64,000 nt of DNA from G963708235 sp963708235 (GCA_963708235.1 OY970200.1:2046001-2110000), one strand, 5' to 3'. Counted from the first letter of the stretch, positions 37,896-47,849 are shown. Notes: generated by a model not told the origin, from the sequence alone. A program made the numbers and translations.

Positions 37896-38343
37896 CCCGA
37901 GGCGCGACGCCACGTCTCCGTCAGTTGGAGCGACGCATCCGACGGGGGGTGCTACATCGTCGGCGGCCATCGAACCGCATGCCATTCTGAGCGGTCGTTC
38001 CCAGGATCCCGGCGACCTACGGGCTCCGTGCGGCCCAAATCCGTTTCGGGGCAATTTCGGGAGGGTCCAGAACGCGCCGAAACCCTTGACAGGCAAGGGT
38101 TTTGGGGTGGCTCCGGGGGTGGGACTCGAACCCACAACCTACGGATTAACAGTTGGACCGGGGCGCTTTCGGCGCTCTCCCGACAAGCCCTGACGCGCCA
38201 ACGTTTCCGGCCGATACCCGTTGCAGCGCAAGGGTTTCCGCCCGATTCGACGTCTCACGTCGACCCACCTGAACTCACCCGAATATCGGTTGTTTCTCTT
38301 TCTCGCGTGGCCCATACGCGGCCCAAGATGGCCGCCGATCCCG
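37896..38343. other. Junction of chromosome and island, left side
   Basis: No gene is supported. It holds the left tRNA-Asn att copy at 38068-38153. Just before this, GTGCGGCCCAAATCCG resembles the GCGGCCCAAACGCGGCCCAA stretch before the right att. A similar ACGCGGCCCAAG occurs near 38315. These may be remains of integrase C-termini or arm sites. Confidence 0.55.
38068..38153. repeat. Left attachment copy: tRNA-Asn 3' fragment plus hairpin
   Basis: These 86 bp match 59665-59750 with one mismatch (38103 versus 59700). The tRNA part, 38108-38153 on the minus strand, covers the CCA end, acceptor and T-arm, and the anticodon side through CTGTTAA, and then diverges. The hairpin AAACCCTTG/CAAGGGTTT at 38080-38102 is included. 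This is the expected attL of an element integrated in the tRNA. Confidence 0.9.
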
Positions 38344-38713
38344 TCACCCGATCGGGAGATCCCGCACGCGGAGTCGAGTCGGCGTGACGGTCACGATCGC
38401 TCCCCGGTCCAGGTCGTCGGTGACGATGGGCAGGCTGCGGACGCGGACGTCGGCATGGACCTCGAACGTCAGCTCGGCCACTCCTCGCTCGAGCACCACC
38501 GATGTCCTCGATCCGCCACGGAGTGCCATCGGCGTCGGAAGGTCCGAGTCGGCAGTGACCACCACCCGTTGCTCGTCGCGACACCATTCGAGAATCTCGC
38601 CGTCAGGGGCAGGGAGCAGACCGAAGTCGCTTACGTGAAGACCGTCGTGGCCGGCCGCGACAAGCGACGCCAGCAGCTTGGGCGCCAGGTTGGCATCGAC
38701 GAGCAGCCCTCAT
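38344..38713 (-). pseudogene. DUF5615-type PIN-like toxin, frameshifted at the start
   Basis: The frame with LLVDANLAPKLLASLVAAGHDG, LHVSDFGLLPAPDGEIL, VVVTADSDLPTP and PTRLRVRDLPIG is the DUF5615 PIN-like toxin. These usually start MRLLLDANL. Here ATGAGGGCTGCTCGTC has one G too many between ATGAGG and CTGCTC, putting a UGA before the body. The span of 370 nt again leaves one surplus base. Its DUF433 partner is intact 27 bp upstream. Confidence 0.8.
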
Positions 38714-38739
38714 GCCAACTTCGCCGGGAGCACCTCACG

Positions 38740-38940
38740 TTAGTTCACGACGGCGGCGGCGTACTCCAGCACAGCCCGAATGTCCTCAGGCTCCAGGTAG
38801 GGGTAGTCGTCGAGCACCTGCTCGGGAGTCCTGCCCGCAGCGAGCTGACCGAGCACCATCGCCACCGTGACCCGGAGGTCACGGATCGTCGGCACTCCGC
38901 CCATCCGCTGCGGGTCCACCGTGATCCTGTCGAACACCAT
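38740..38940 (-). CDS. DUF433 antitoxin
   Basis: This 66-residue protein has the family pattern ITVDPQRMGGVPTIRDLRVTVAMVLGQLAAG, then EQVLDDYPYLEPEDIRAVLEYA. DUF433 proteins are the antitoxins of DUF5615 PIN-like toxins. They fold as a small winged HTH. The ATG at 38940 fits the family start; the longer frame upstream is not needed. Confidence 0.87.
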   Translation of the reverse strand: MVFDRITVDPQRMGGVPTIRDLRVTVAMVLGQLAAGRTPEQVLDDYPYLEPEDIRAVLEYAAAVVN

Positions 38941-39133
38941 GGACACAGGATACGCACGGCGGTCGGAGTTTCTTTGGGCCCGAGCCATCCTCGCTGAACG
39001 ACCCGCGGCGCGTTGTGGGTGCTCGGCCGGCATGTGAACCAATCATCGGCATTGACCGATTCAACAAGTCGCTCAGAACCGCCGCATCCGCGCCGCGGTG
39101 GCGGCGAGCGGCCGGGGCCTACGATCATCGCCT

Positions 39134-42100
39134 ATGTGGATCAGTCGAGTTGACATCCCCTCAGAGCTCGTCGACGCGCACCGGGCGGGCCGCCTCGTTC
39201 TGTTCGTTGGTGCAGGCGCGTCCCGGGATGCTCCATCGGGCCTCCCCACCTTCACTGAGCTCACGAAGGCAATCGCCGATGAGGTCCACTTCTCTCATAC
39301 CGAGGCGGACCTCAATCATCCGGACCTTCTACTCGGACGTATCGGAGATGGGGGTGTCGATGTTCACCTCCGTGTTGCGGAACACCTCAGCAACCCGCAG
39401 TCGACGCACAACCGCCTTCATGAGGCGATCGTTGACCTTGGTCGAACCGCGCCATGTCTGAGAATCGTGACGACCAACTTCGATCGACACCTGAGCTCAG
39501 CAGTGTCCGCCCGCGGAAGCGAGATCGAGGAGTACGTAGGACCTGCCTTACCGATGAGCAACGACTTCACCGGACTCGTGTACCTGCACGGCATGCTGAC
39601 CCAGCCACACCATCGCCTTGTGGTGACTGACGGCGACTTCGGTAAAGCCTATCTACGTGATGCATGGGCGGCTCGGTTCCTGGAGCGGATGTTCGCCGAG
39701 TTCAGTGTCTTGTTCATCGGGTACAGCCATGGCGACGTCGTCATGCGATATCTAGCGAGGGCGCTCGGACCAGACGGGCGCCGATACGTCCTGACGGACA
39801 CGCCTGAAGCGCGGGATTGGGTGGACCTCGGCCTTCGACCGATCGGCTACGAGGTTGTTGAAGGCTCGCACGCTGCACTCGGCCGTGCGCTTGGCCGCTG
39901 GGCCGAGATTGCGGGGATGGGGCTGCTGGACCATCGCCGGCGGGTCGCCGAGTTGGTTGCGTCACCCCCTTCCGGAATCCCCGAAGACGCTTCCTACATG
40001 GAAAAGCTGATCGCCGATCCCGACCGGGTCCGGCTCTTCGCCGAGTTCGCGCGAGAGTCCGAATGGCTCGACTGGGCATCAACCCAACCTGTGTTCAAGA
40101 AGTTGTTCACACGAGGATCACCCCCATCAGAGTGCGGCTCGGTCCTTGCCAGGTGGTTCGTTGAGTTCTTCGCGATGGACGAGGAGCACTCAGAACTGGC
40201 GCTCCAGGTGGTCAGTGAGAACGGCGGGAACCTCGGACTGGAGATCTGCCGTGAGCTTGGCCGTCGCCTTACCCCTCGTGACGCTCCTCGGCACGCGTGC
40301 CTGGGTATCTGGCTGGTGCTGCTCCTGCGTGACGCACCCGACCCGGAGAGCCGTTGGTTCGATCTCGCGCTCGTAGGCTCCGCTTGGCCATCAGACCGAG
40401 AACTGATACTGCTGCTCTTCGATCATCTGACGGAGCCAACAGCCGAGTTGGCGCTCTCGTTAGGGATCGGTCCGCCGACACTCGAAATTCGCTTGCGTGG
40501 TCGCGATCACTCGCTCCTCGAGGCGTGGGACCAGGTCCTGAAACCGAACCTCTCCGAGGCGGCACCTGCTGTCGCTGCAATTGCCGACCGCCACCTGCGA
40601 CGGATGCGAGACCTCCAAGTCGCGGCCCACCCGGACAGCCGGAGGTGGGATGCGGTTTCGTTCCGTCGGAGCGCGATCGAACCGCATTCTCAGGATGACC
40701 ACCCCAAGCCGATCGACGTGCTGATCGACGCCGCACGAGATTCGCTCGAGGCGCTGCTCGATACCTCACATCCGATCGCAGTCGGGTACCTGGAGTCCTG
40801 GGCAGATACGGAGTCCCAGATCCTGCGGCGCCTGGCGATCCACGGCTGGACCCACCGGAAGGATGTCGACTCTTCAGCAAAACTTGACTGGGTCGTGCGG
40901 TCCGGTTGGCTCTTCGATCACCGAGTACGCCACGAGATATTCCGTTTGATCGCCGACGCCCTCCCTGCCGCCGACGATCAGGACGTCGAGGCACTCATCG
41001 TCGCCGTTCTTGACTCGGATCACGAGGAGCCGGAGCACCGGCCCTACGAACGGTTCAACACTCTTGTCTGGATGGACCGATCCCGTCCCGGCGACCCTCG
41101 TATCACGGCGGCACTAGCGGAGGCCCGCACAGTCAACCCAAGCTGGCAGGCCCGACCACATCCCGACCTGACCCATTCGATAGAGGTCGGGTTCGTTCCC
41201 TCAAGGCCCCCGATGTCGGTCGAGACCTTCCACCAACAGCTCGAGACCGCTCCCTCAGAGCTCCTCTCGACGCTGCAGAACTACAAGGACGTGAACCCAT
41301 GGGAGGGTCAACCAACCTGGGAGGACTCGTTGAACCTCATCGTCGCAGCCGTCCGCGACATCCCGAGCGACGGATACCTGCTGCTCGAAATTGAACCGGG
41401 GGACACGGAAGTCACACAAGCCGTGATCCGAGGGTGGAGCCGGGCCGAACTCGATGCGGACACGGCCGCCGAAGTTCTTCGGCGCATTGGCCCCCTCGCC
41501 GACACGAGCGTCGCTGGGGAACTCGCTCAAATGCTCTCGGACGGAAGCCGATTTGAAGGGCACCCCACCAATTGGTCAGCCATAGCCGGTGCGCGACAGC
41601 TGGCACGCGATCTGTGGGGAATGATTCCCGCTGAGGAGACGGTGATTGGCGGGAATGACTGGCTCACCCGTGCTATCACCCACCCGGGCGGACACCTCGC
41701 AGAGTTCTGGCTGGGCGCCGTTGAGCACGACTGGCACGCAGACCAAGAAGCATGGTCAGGACTCACGGCAGAGCATCGAGGTGCTCTCGAGACCATGCTC
41801 ACCGGGTCCCCCGGCGAGACCCGAACACACATGGCAGAGGTGATATGCGCAAGCCGCCTGCACTTCATGTTCGCAGCCGACCCGGAGTGGACAACCAGGA
41901 ACGTGATGCCGCTTCTCGACTGGTCTGATCCGGCTCGAGCCCAGCGAGCATGGAACAGCTTCACCAGCTGGGGACGTTGGAACGACCAGATGCTCGACGC
42001 CGGGCTCATGGGGCACTACCTCGACGCGGCGCGCCACCTAGGCGAATTCGAGCCGGAGCACCAACGGCTGATCCTCGGCCACCTCGCTGGCATCGCCCTC

Positions 42101-42625
42101 ACCAGCGACCGCGACCCGTTGGTGTGGCTACCGGGCGTGATTGTTGACCTCGAAGACGACAAGCGGCCCGAGTTCGCCGACGAAGTCGCCCACATCTTGG
42201 CCGACCTGCCCAGCGAAGCCGTCGAGCACCAGTGGTCCCGGTGGATGCACAGGTACTGGAGCGATCGCCTGGCAAGCGTCCCGACTCAGCTCTCGATCGA
42301 CGAGGCCAGTGCGATGGCGCGCTGGATCCCATTCCTGACCGCCTCATTCAAAGAGGGGGTGCAGCTCGTGACGATCCGAGCCGGCCAGTTCCGAGAACAC
42401 GACAACCTGCTGCGCGATCTGGAGCGACATATCGACAATTCACCAGGCGCTTGCGCACGGGTGATTGGACACTTGATGCGCAGCACCGTGAAGCCGTGGT
42501 GGGGTGGGCATCGACTGCACGAACTGATATCACGGCTTCAAGCTGGGGGCGACCCAGCGGACATCGGCTTGATTGCGGAAGAGGCCACCCGCCTTGAACT
42601 CCCGAACCCAGACGGATGGCAGTGA
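39134..42625 (+). CDS. Large SIR2-family protein, probable anti-phage NADase (SIR2-DUF4020 type)
   Basis: This 1163-residue protein has an N-terminal SIR2 domain: LVLFVGAGASRDAPSGLPTF (25-40), IVTTNFDRHL with N115, VYLHGM with H152 and LFIGYSHGDVVMRYLA near 194-207. The next 900 residues are helical and Trp-rich. The end (RWIPFLTASFKEGVQLVTI) resembles DUF4020, known as the C-terminal partner of SIR2 domains. Proteins of this layout (for example DSR-like) deplete NAD+ on phage infection; this role is from related families. It stands alone, with no HerA, TIR or Argonaute partner. The ATG at 39134 begins just before the family's first strand. Confidence 0.85.
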   Translation: MWISRVDIPSELVDAHRAGRLVLFVGAGASRDAPSGLPTFTELTKAIADEVHFSHTEADLNHPDLLLGRIGDGGVDVHLRVAEHLSNPQSTHNRLHEAIVDLGRTAPCLRIVTTNFDRHLSSAVSARGSEIEEYVGPALPMSNDFTGLVYLHGMLTQPHHRLVVTDGDFGKAYLRDAWAARFLERMFAEFSVLFIGYSHGDVVMRYLARALGPDGRRYVLTDTPEARDWVDLGLRPIGYEVVEGSHAALGRALGRWAEIAGMGLLDHRRRVAELVASPPSGIPEDASYMEKLIADPDRVRLFAEFARESEWLDWASTQPVFKKLFTRGSPPSECGSVLARWFVEFFAMDEEHSELALQVVSENGGNLGLEICRELGRRLTPRDAPRHACLGIWLVLLLRDAPDPESRWFDLALVGSAWPSDRELILLLFDHLTEPTAELALSLGIGPPTLEIRLRGRDHSLLEAWDQVLKPNLSEAAPAVAAIADRHLRRMRDLQVAAHPDSRRWDAVSFRRSAIEPHSQDDHPKPIDVLIDAARDSLEALLDTSHPIAVGYLESWADTESQILRRLAIHGWTHRKDVDSSAKLDWVVRSGWLFDHRVRHEIFRLIADALPAADDQDVEALIVAVLDSDHEEPEHRPYERFNTLVWMDRSRPGDPRITAALAEARTVNPSWQARPHPDLTHSIEVGFVPSRPPMSVETFHQQLETAPSELLSTLQNYKDVNPWEGQPTWEDSLNLIVAAVRDIPSDGYLLLEIEPGDTEVTQAVIRGWSRAELDADTAAEVLRRIGPLADTSVAGELAQMLSDGSRFEGHPTNWSAIAGARQLARDLWGMIPAEETVIGGNDWLTRAITHPGGHLAEFWLGAVEHDWHADQEAWSGLTAEHRGALETMLTGSPGETRTHMAEVICASRLHFMFAADPEWTTRNVMPLLDWSDPARAQRAWNSFTSWGRWNDQMLDAGLMGHYLDAARHLGEFEPEHQRLILGHLAGIALTSDRDPLVWLPGVIVDLEDDKRPEFADEVAHILADLPSEAVEHQWSRWMHRYWSDRLASVPTQLSIDEASAMARWIPFLTASFKEGVQLVTIRAGQFREHDNLLRDLERHIDNSPGACARVIGHLMRSTVKPWWGGHRLHELISRLQAGGDPADIGLIAEEATRLELPNPDGWQ

Positions 42626-42869
42626 GTAGCTGATAGACCGGACGGATGCAGCATGAGGACCCGCCAACGTGCGAATGAAGGCACCACAGGGCTGCGCTCG
42701 GCGACTCAACTGCGATGCTGCCGGGCCAAGAGGCGTGGGACCATGCTTACGTCTTCTCGGCGTCCGTTCTGATCTACAGAACGTGCAGGCCCACGAACGA
42801 GATGCCCCGGTCGATCACGACCTCCAGATCGACCCCTGGCCCGACCACACACTCAAACGTGCTGAGCCA

Positions 42870-43172
42870 TCAATGCGCCGCCCGTTGGCGGAGATCGACA
42901 ATCAGCTCGAGACCGAGAACGTCGGCCGCTCGGTGGAGAGTGCCCAGGCTCGGGGTGACGCCGCCGGCTTCGAGGCGGGCGACGCTGGGTTGAGTGGTGC
43001 CCATGCGTTCCGCTAACTCAGCCTGGGTCAATCCAAGGCGCTCGCGTTCGCTTCGGACCCTGGCCCCCAGGTCGAAGGCATCCTTCGCTTCCTGGTAGCC
43101 GCGTCGGCGCTCCGGCGTGTCAGGACGACGCGCCTTCGTGTCGTCCCATGACGTCCGATCAGTCATCGTCAT
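42870..43172 (-). CDS. HigA-type XRE antitoxin
   Basis: This 100-residue protein has a C-terminal HTH: VRSERERLGLTQAELAERM, GTTQPSVARLEAGGVTPSL and LGLELIVDL. It follows the broken HigB with a 14-nt overlap, the toxin-first order of HigBA. It should repress its own operon. The N-terminal 30 residues are charged and would contact the toxin. Confidence 0.87.
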   Translation of the reverse strand: MTMTDRTSWDDTKARRPDTPERRRGYQEAKDAFDLGARVRSERERLGLTQAELAERMGTTQPSVARLEAGGVTPSLGTLHRAADVLGLELIVDLRQRAAH

Positions 43173-43536
43173 CCTCCGCTGTGTGGCCCTCAGCCATGCA
43201 TCGATTCATGGCTCGCATCGCCCGGTCGATCTCGGCTCGCTCTCGCTGCCGCTGCTTCTTGAAGACGGTCAGCAGGATGATCCGCCGCCCGGTCACGACG
43301 TAGTAACTGATGCGCACCGCATCGCTCGATGTGCCCAGCTAGAAACGCAGCTCCCGCAGCTTGCCGCCGAGCTGGCGGGTGTAGGGCTCCTTGAGCGCCA
43401 GCCCACGCTCGGCGAGCAGGTCGATGTAGAACTCGACTCGACCGAACTCGTCGTCCGGTAGGGCATCCAGCCATTCCGAGATTTCGGGTTCTAGTTCGAC
43501 TGTGCCCCAGGTCACGATGACATCCTGACATACCAC
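43159..43536 (-). pseudogene. HigB/RelE-like toxin with premature amber codon
   Basis: The frame codes for VELEPEISEWLDALPDDEFG, YIDLLAERGLAL, LGGKLRELRF, then TAG at 43339-43341. It continues in the same frame with LGTSSDAVRISYYVVTGRR, IILLTVFKKQRQRE and MRAMNR to a TGA at 43159-43161. A single sense codon in place of TAG would give a full HigB-like mRNA interferase with its conserved LLTVFKKQ block. The ATG at 43536 or GTG at 43515 could be the start. The loss is a substitution, not an indel. Confidence 0.87.
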
Positions 43537-43611
43537 CGATGGTATAGCGCCGCCGCTGTCTTGTCGACCAAAGTCTTCGACGGGCGCGGCCCGATCCCGC
43601 CACCGAAGGAT

Positions 43612-46335
43612 TCAGCGCCCGAGCTCATGGCCCGTCCGGTCACGCTCTCGGGCTCTGGTGGATCTGCGGCGTGCGACCGCATCCATGATGGCCTCCACAT
43701 CGGCGTTGGCGGCGTCTGAGGCCAGATCGCCACCTCCGGGTTGTGACGACTGACCTGAGCTGAGTGACGGCCACAGGTTGGAGTAGAGCCGGTTCTCCGC
43801 CGCACTCCGCTCGTGGGTGATGGCGGGCTGATCGATCCACTCACGGCCGAGGGATTGGGCGATGGCGTCGGTGGCGGTCTGGCTGTCGTCGGTGACGACG
43901 AAGGCGTGATTGGTATGTCGGCCTCGGGTCATCGGGGTGTAGACGCCGGCGGTGTCGGTCGGCCGGTCGATGAGGACCAGGGCGGTGTCGACGGTGCGGC
44001 CTTGGGTGGCGTGGCTGGTCTGGGCGTACCCAAGCTCGACGTGCTGCGCCGTGTACTCAGCCGGGAGCCTCACGGTGCCGCTCCGGCCGGTGACGGTGAC
44101 GGTCCCGTCCCCATGGATGGTGTCGACGGTCCAGTGGTCGCGGTTCTTCACGATGGCGCCACGATCGGTGCGGAGGGTGCGGTCGTTGCGGCGGGTGACG
44201 ACCTCGTCACCGACGAGGAGGTGGCGCTGGTCGCTCACGGCGACATGCGGGCCAGTGGGGTCGAGTTCGCCGGTGGCGATCCGGGCTTGTTGGGCTCGAT
44301 GGTTGAGACGCTCGACGGTGTCGGTCGTGTTGGCCATCATCGCCACTGTCTCGCCTCGGGCTCTGGCGGTGGCCCAGGCGGTGAGGATCTCGGTCTCCAT
44401 GTCTTGCGGTGTGCCGCCGTGTAGGCGGCCGTGGCGGTCGTATTCGGCGAGCACTGCGGCGTCGCCGTTGCGGAGGCGGAGGGAGGCTTCTCGTTCCCAT
44501 TGGTGGGTGAAGCGATGGATCTGGTCGAGTTCGATGGCGCCGTAGGTGTCGACGAGGTGGCCGAACATGCCACCTCTGCCGACGGCGGTGAACTGGCGCG
44601 GGTCCCCCACCATCACCACCCGCCAACTCTGGCGTCGGACGAGTTCGACGAGCTGGGCCAGCTTGGGGGTGGAGACGGTGCCCGCCTCGTCGAGGATCAC
44701 GGTCGCCCCGAACGGCGGGTCATAGCCCGGTGCGGGCGGTCGGTCGGGTTGGCGGTGTTCGTGGAGGAGCTTGTCCAGGGTGTCGGCGGGCATGGCGGTC
44801 TCGGTGGCGAGGACGTCGGCGGCGGCTGCGGTGGGTGCGACGCCGAACACGGCTCGACCCTTGGATTGGAGGTGGGCGACAGCGGGTGCGAGGGCGGTGG
44901 TCTTGCCCGCTCCGGCCGGTCCGTTGATCAGCACCACGGTGCCGACCCCGGCCACGGCGAAACACGCCTCGGCCTGTGCCGGACTCAGTGCCTCGATGCC
45001 TGGGACGTTGACGGGTCGCTCCGGGATCAGTGCGGCGATCTCGGCGGCCGTGTCGACCCATTCGACGATGCTTCGCTCCTGGTCCAAGATCCCTTCGGTG
45101 GTGTAGCGGCGGTGGATGATCATCTCGGTGACCGGTCGCCCGTTCCGACGTACCGGCACCCCGTCCGGTGCTGCTGGTGACAAGTCGACGCAGCGGGTCG
45201 CTGCGACCCGGTCGGCGAGGCGCTGCAGCCACGGCGCCAGTTCGGCGGGGTCGACGGTCACCTCGGTGGGGACCGTGGCGGCCAGTTCCCGGACCAGTTC
45301 GGCGGGTCGCCACGTCGATTGCTGCTCCGCCAACGCCTCGAGCGCTTGATCGACCATCCCGGCGACCATCTCAGCGTCGAAGCCTCGTTGGAGGTGGTGC
45401 CCGGTGACGGTGGCGATGAGCCGCTCGGGTTCCCACCCCAACTCGCCGAGACGGTCTCGCCATTCCTGGTGGAGGTGGTCGGGGCGGTGGTTGGCGGGTT
45501 TGCGCGGGCGGCTGTCGACGGCGGCTTCACGACCAAGTCTCCAAAGCTCCTTCTGGGTCGGTTCACGTCCAAAGCCGGTGCGGAAGCGTTCCAGCTTCAC
45601 CTGGAGGCGGTCCTCCATCTCCCGCGTCCGTTGCGAGAAGTGCTCCAGCACGGCCGGGTCGAAGCCGGCGATCTCGGCGATGCCGTGCTCCGGCCGATGC
45701 CACTTGACGCCGAGGCGGCCCGTCAACTCAGTCCGCAACCCGGCCTGATACAACCCGGACAGGGTGCGCTGGTCGAGCTTGATCGTGCGGGCATCCAACG
45801 CCAACCAGCGGCCATCCGCCGTCGGGACCCGGTTGGCGATCACCACATGGGAGTGGAGCTGGGGGTCGTTCTCTCGGCTGGTGTGCTGACGGAACACCCC
45901 GGCCACGACCCCCTCGGCGTCGATGGCGACGATGTGGCCGCGTACCCGGATCCGGGTGACCGCCTGGTCTTCGATCCAGTCGATGACCGCATCGACCGCC
46001 CGATCGTGCGCCTCGGTCACCGCACGACGGACGGTGGCGTCGCCGACACCGAACAGCACCGATACGGATTTCGGGGCGGAGAACGTGGCGTCGAATCCCC
46101 GCACCGAGTCCTCGCCGAACCGGCGGCCCAGCCGTGTCCCGGTGGCGGGGTGGCAACCGGCCATGACGTTCAAGAACGGCTCGTCCTGGATCGTGCCGTC
46201 CAGTCCGAGCAGTTCGGCGCCCCGGCCCCGCCACCGCCCCGGCGGTTCCTGACCATCGAGGTAGTACGACGGTGCCTGATCCGTGAAGTACCGACCCGCC
46301 GTCTCGCCCTTCAAAGTGATCACCCGCACCGTCAC
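43612..46335 (-). CDS. MobF-family relaxase-helicase (TrwC/TraA-like)
   Basis: This 907-residue protein has an N-terminal TrwC domain with tyrosines Y16, Y24 and Y25, FSAPKSVSVLFG near 85-97 and the metal triad H151, H161, H163 in DPQLHSHVVIANRV. A helicase domain follows with Walker A NGPAGAGKTTAL at 471-482, VILDEAGTVS, VMVGDPRQF and YAQTSHATQGRTVD. Such proteins nick oriT, stay bound to the strand and unwind it for transfer. It is upstream of and divergent from the integrase. No coupling protein is present, so a helper element would be needed. Confidence 0.93.
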   Translation of the reverse strand: MTVRVITLKGETAGRYFTDQAPSYYLDGQEPPGRWRGRGAELLGLDGTIQDEPFLNVMAGCHPATGTRLGRRFGEDSVRGFDATFSAPKSVSVLFGVGDATVRRAVTEAHDRAVDAVIDWIEDQAVTRIRVRGHIVAIDAEGVVAGVFRQHTSRENDPQLHSHVVIANRVPTADGRWLALDARTIKLDQRTLSGLYQAGLRTELTGRLGVKWHRPEHGIAEIAGFDPAVLEHFSQRTREMEDRLQVKLERFRTGFGREPTQKELWRLGREAAVDSRPRKPANHRPDHLHQEWRDRLGELGWEPERLIATVTGHHLQRGFDAEMVAGMVDQALEALAEQQSTWRPAELVRELAATVPTEVTVDPAELAPWLQRLADRVAATRCVDLSPAAPDGVPVRRNGRPVTEMIIHRRYTTEGILDQERSIVEWVDTAAEIAALIPERPVNVPGIEALSPAQAEACFAVAGVGTVVLINGPAGAGKTTALAPAVAHLQSKGRAVFGVAPTAAAADVLATETAMPADTLDKLLHEHRQPDRPPAPGYDPPFGATVILDEAGTVSTPKLAQLVELVRRQSWRVVMVGDPRQFTAVGRGGMFGHLVDTYGAIELDQIHRFTHQWEREASLRLRNGDAAVLAEYDRHGRLHGGTPQDMETEILTAWATARARGETVAMMANTTDTVERLNHRAQQARIATGELDPTGPHVAVSDQRHLLVGDEVVTRRNDRTLRTDRGAIVKNRDHWTVDTIHGDGTVTVTGRSGTVRLPAEYTAQHVELGYAQTSHATQGRTVDTALVLIDRPTDTAGVYTPMTRGRHTNHAFVVTDDSQTATDAIAQSLGREWIDQPAITHERSAAENRLYSNLWPSLSSGQSSQPGGGDLASDAANADVEAIMDAVARRRSTRARERDRTGHELGR

Positions 46336-46691
46336 GACGACGCCTCCCTCTCACGACCGCAGGTGTGCACACGTCTGTGCTTCTGGTGTGTTCCTGGTGA
46401 ATGGTTGGTGAATGGAGGGGTCACGGGATGCCTCGGAAACCGATCGGCGGAACCTTCGACTAGCGTACCCTACATAGCACCTTTGCCTACCGTCATAATT
46501 TGTTATATGTCGTGAGATGACGTGAGGAAAACCGTAGTGAGGAAAGACTCAGTGAGACCCGGCGACACGATGAGCACCCAACCGACCCACCGCAACGGAC
46601 AGCCCAGCGCCGCCGCCGACCCGTTCGGCCTCGAATCTTGCCCGACGAGGGGGTTCTCAACGACCCCGTCCCGGGCGTACGCTCGAAAATC
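46336..46691. other. Relaxase-integrase intergenic region, candidate oriT and regulatory site
   Basis: No gene is supported. It contains CTGGTGAATGG followed by TTGGTGAATGG near 46394-46416, GTGTGCACAC, an AT-rich stretch (CATAATTTGTTATATG) near 46490-46510 and a GTGAG repeat array. It lies directly upstream of the relaxase, where oriT is usually found. Confidence 0.5.
46512..46556 (+). repeat. Four GTGAG repeats with 10/15/15-bp spacing
   Basis: GTGAG occurs at 46512, 46522, 46537 and 46552. The second and third are parts of GTGAGGAAA. The direct orientation and regular spacing suggest binding sites for the integrase, an Xis or the relaxase. They lie 136-180 bp before the integrase ATG. Confidence 0.5.
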
Positions 46692-47849
46692 ATGAGAGGC
46701 GCCATACAGCACCGCAAGAACCGCTCCTCCCCGTGGAGAGCCCGCTACCGCGCCCCTGACGGCAGCGAGGTCTCCCGGTCCTTCACCCGCAAGCTCGACG
46801 CCGAGCGCTGGCTCCAAGACGAACTCGCCAAGCTGAACCGGGGACTCTGGATCGACCCCTCCGCCGGCCGCGTCACCTTCGCCGAATGGGCCGACACCTG
46901 GATCGCCGGGCTCGACATCAAGCCCAAGTCCCGCGCCGGCTACGAGTCTCTGCTCCGCTCCCGCGTCCTCCCCGCCTTCGGGCTGGTGGAACTCCGCCGG
47001 ATCACTCCCGCTCTCGTCCGCGAGTGGATCACCGACATGGTCGACGAAGGGCTATCCGCTTCGCGCATCCGTCAATCTCGGCAATTGCTCGGCGCTGCCC
47101 TCGGCACCGCAGTCAACGACGGGATCCTCGGCCGCAACCCCGTCTCCGGGGTCAAGGTGCCCACGGCCCGCCCTCGACACCAGCGCTTCCTCGACGCCGA
47201 GCAGGTCAATGCGCTCGCAGAAGCCGCCGATGCGATCGCCGGCCAGACAGGTCTCGCCATCGACATCCTCGGCTGGGTCGGTCTCAGGTGGGGCGAGCTG
47301 GTTGCGCTCAAGGTGTCGTCGGTCGATCCGCTCCGCCGACGAATCACCGTCTCGGAAGCCGCCACCGAGGTCCGGGGTCGCCTCGTGTTCGGGACGCCGA
47401 AGTCGCACCGAACGCGTACCGTGGTGATGCCCTCCTGGCTCGCCGAACGGATCGGACAGCACCTCGACGGCCGGAAACCGGGCGACCTGGTCGCCACCGC
47501 CCCACACGGCGGCCCGCTGCGAGCATCCAACTTCCGCCGCAACGTCTGGACTCCCGCCGTCGATGCCGCCGGGATCGAACCCGGCCTCAGGATGCACGAC
47601 CTCCGCCATACGGCGGCGTCACTCATGATCTCGTCCGGCGCCAGCATCAAGGCAGTCCAGCGGCAGCTCGGCCACGCCTCAGCAGCAATGACCCTCGACC
47701 TGTACGGGCACCTCTACGACGACGACCTCGATGCGCTCGCCGACGCTCTCGACCAGCGTTTCGCCGCGACCCGCACAGCGGAAGCACCACCGAAGCACGA
47801 GCCGAACGTCGTTACGTTGCCCACGCGACCGCGCCCCTCGACTCGGTAG
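46692..47849 (+). CDS. Tyrosine recombinase integrase, intact
   Basis: This 385-residue protein starts MRGAIQHRKNRSSPWRARYR. Residues 1-60 are an arm-binding AP2-like domain. A SAM-like core-binding domain (TFAEWADTWIAGLDIKPKSR) follows. The catalytic domain has R in LGWVGLRWGELVAL, K in TPKSHRTRTV, HDLRHTAASLM, LGHASAAMT and the tyrosine in LDLYGHLYDDD. It should integrate and excise the island at tRNA-Asn. It is a close relative of the pseudogene at 1-862. ATG 46692 is chosen over the longer frame by family start. Confidence 0.93.
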   Translation: MRGAIQHRKNRSSPWRARYRAPDGSEVSRSFTRKLDAERWLQDELAKLNRGLWIDPSAGRVTFAEWADTWIAGLDIKPKSRAGYESLLRSRVLPAFGLVELRRITPALVREWITDMVDEGLSASRIRQSRQLLGAALGTAVNDGILGRNPVSGVKVPTARPRHQRFLDAEQVNALAEAADAIAGQTGLAIDILGWVGLRWGELVALKVSSVDPLRRRITVSEAATEVRGRLVFGTPKSHRTRTVVMPSWLAERIGQHLDGRKPGDLVATAPHGGPLRASNFRRNVWTPAVDAAGIEPGLRMHDLRHTAASLMISSGASIKAVQRQLGHASAAMTLDLYGHLYDDDLDALADALDQRFAATRTAEAPPKHEPNVVTLPTRPRPSTR

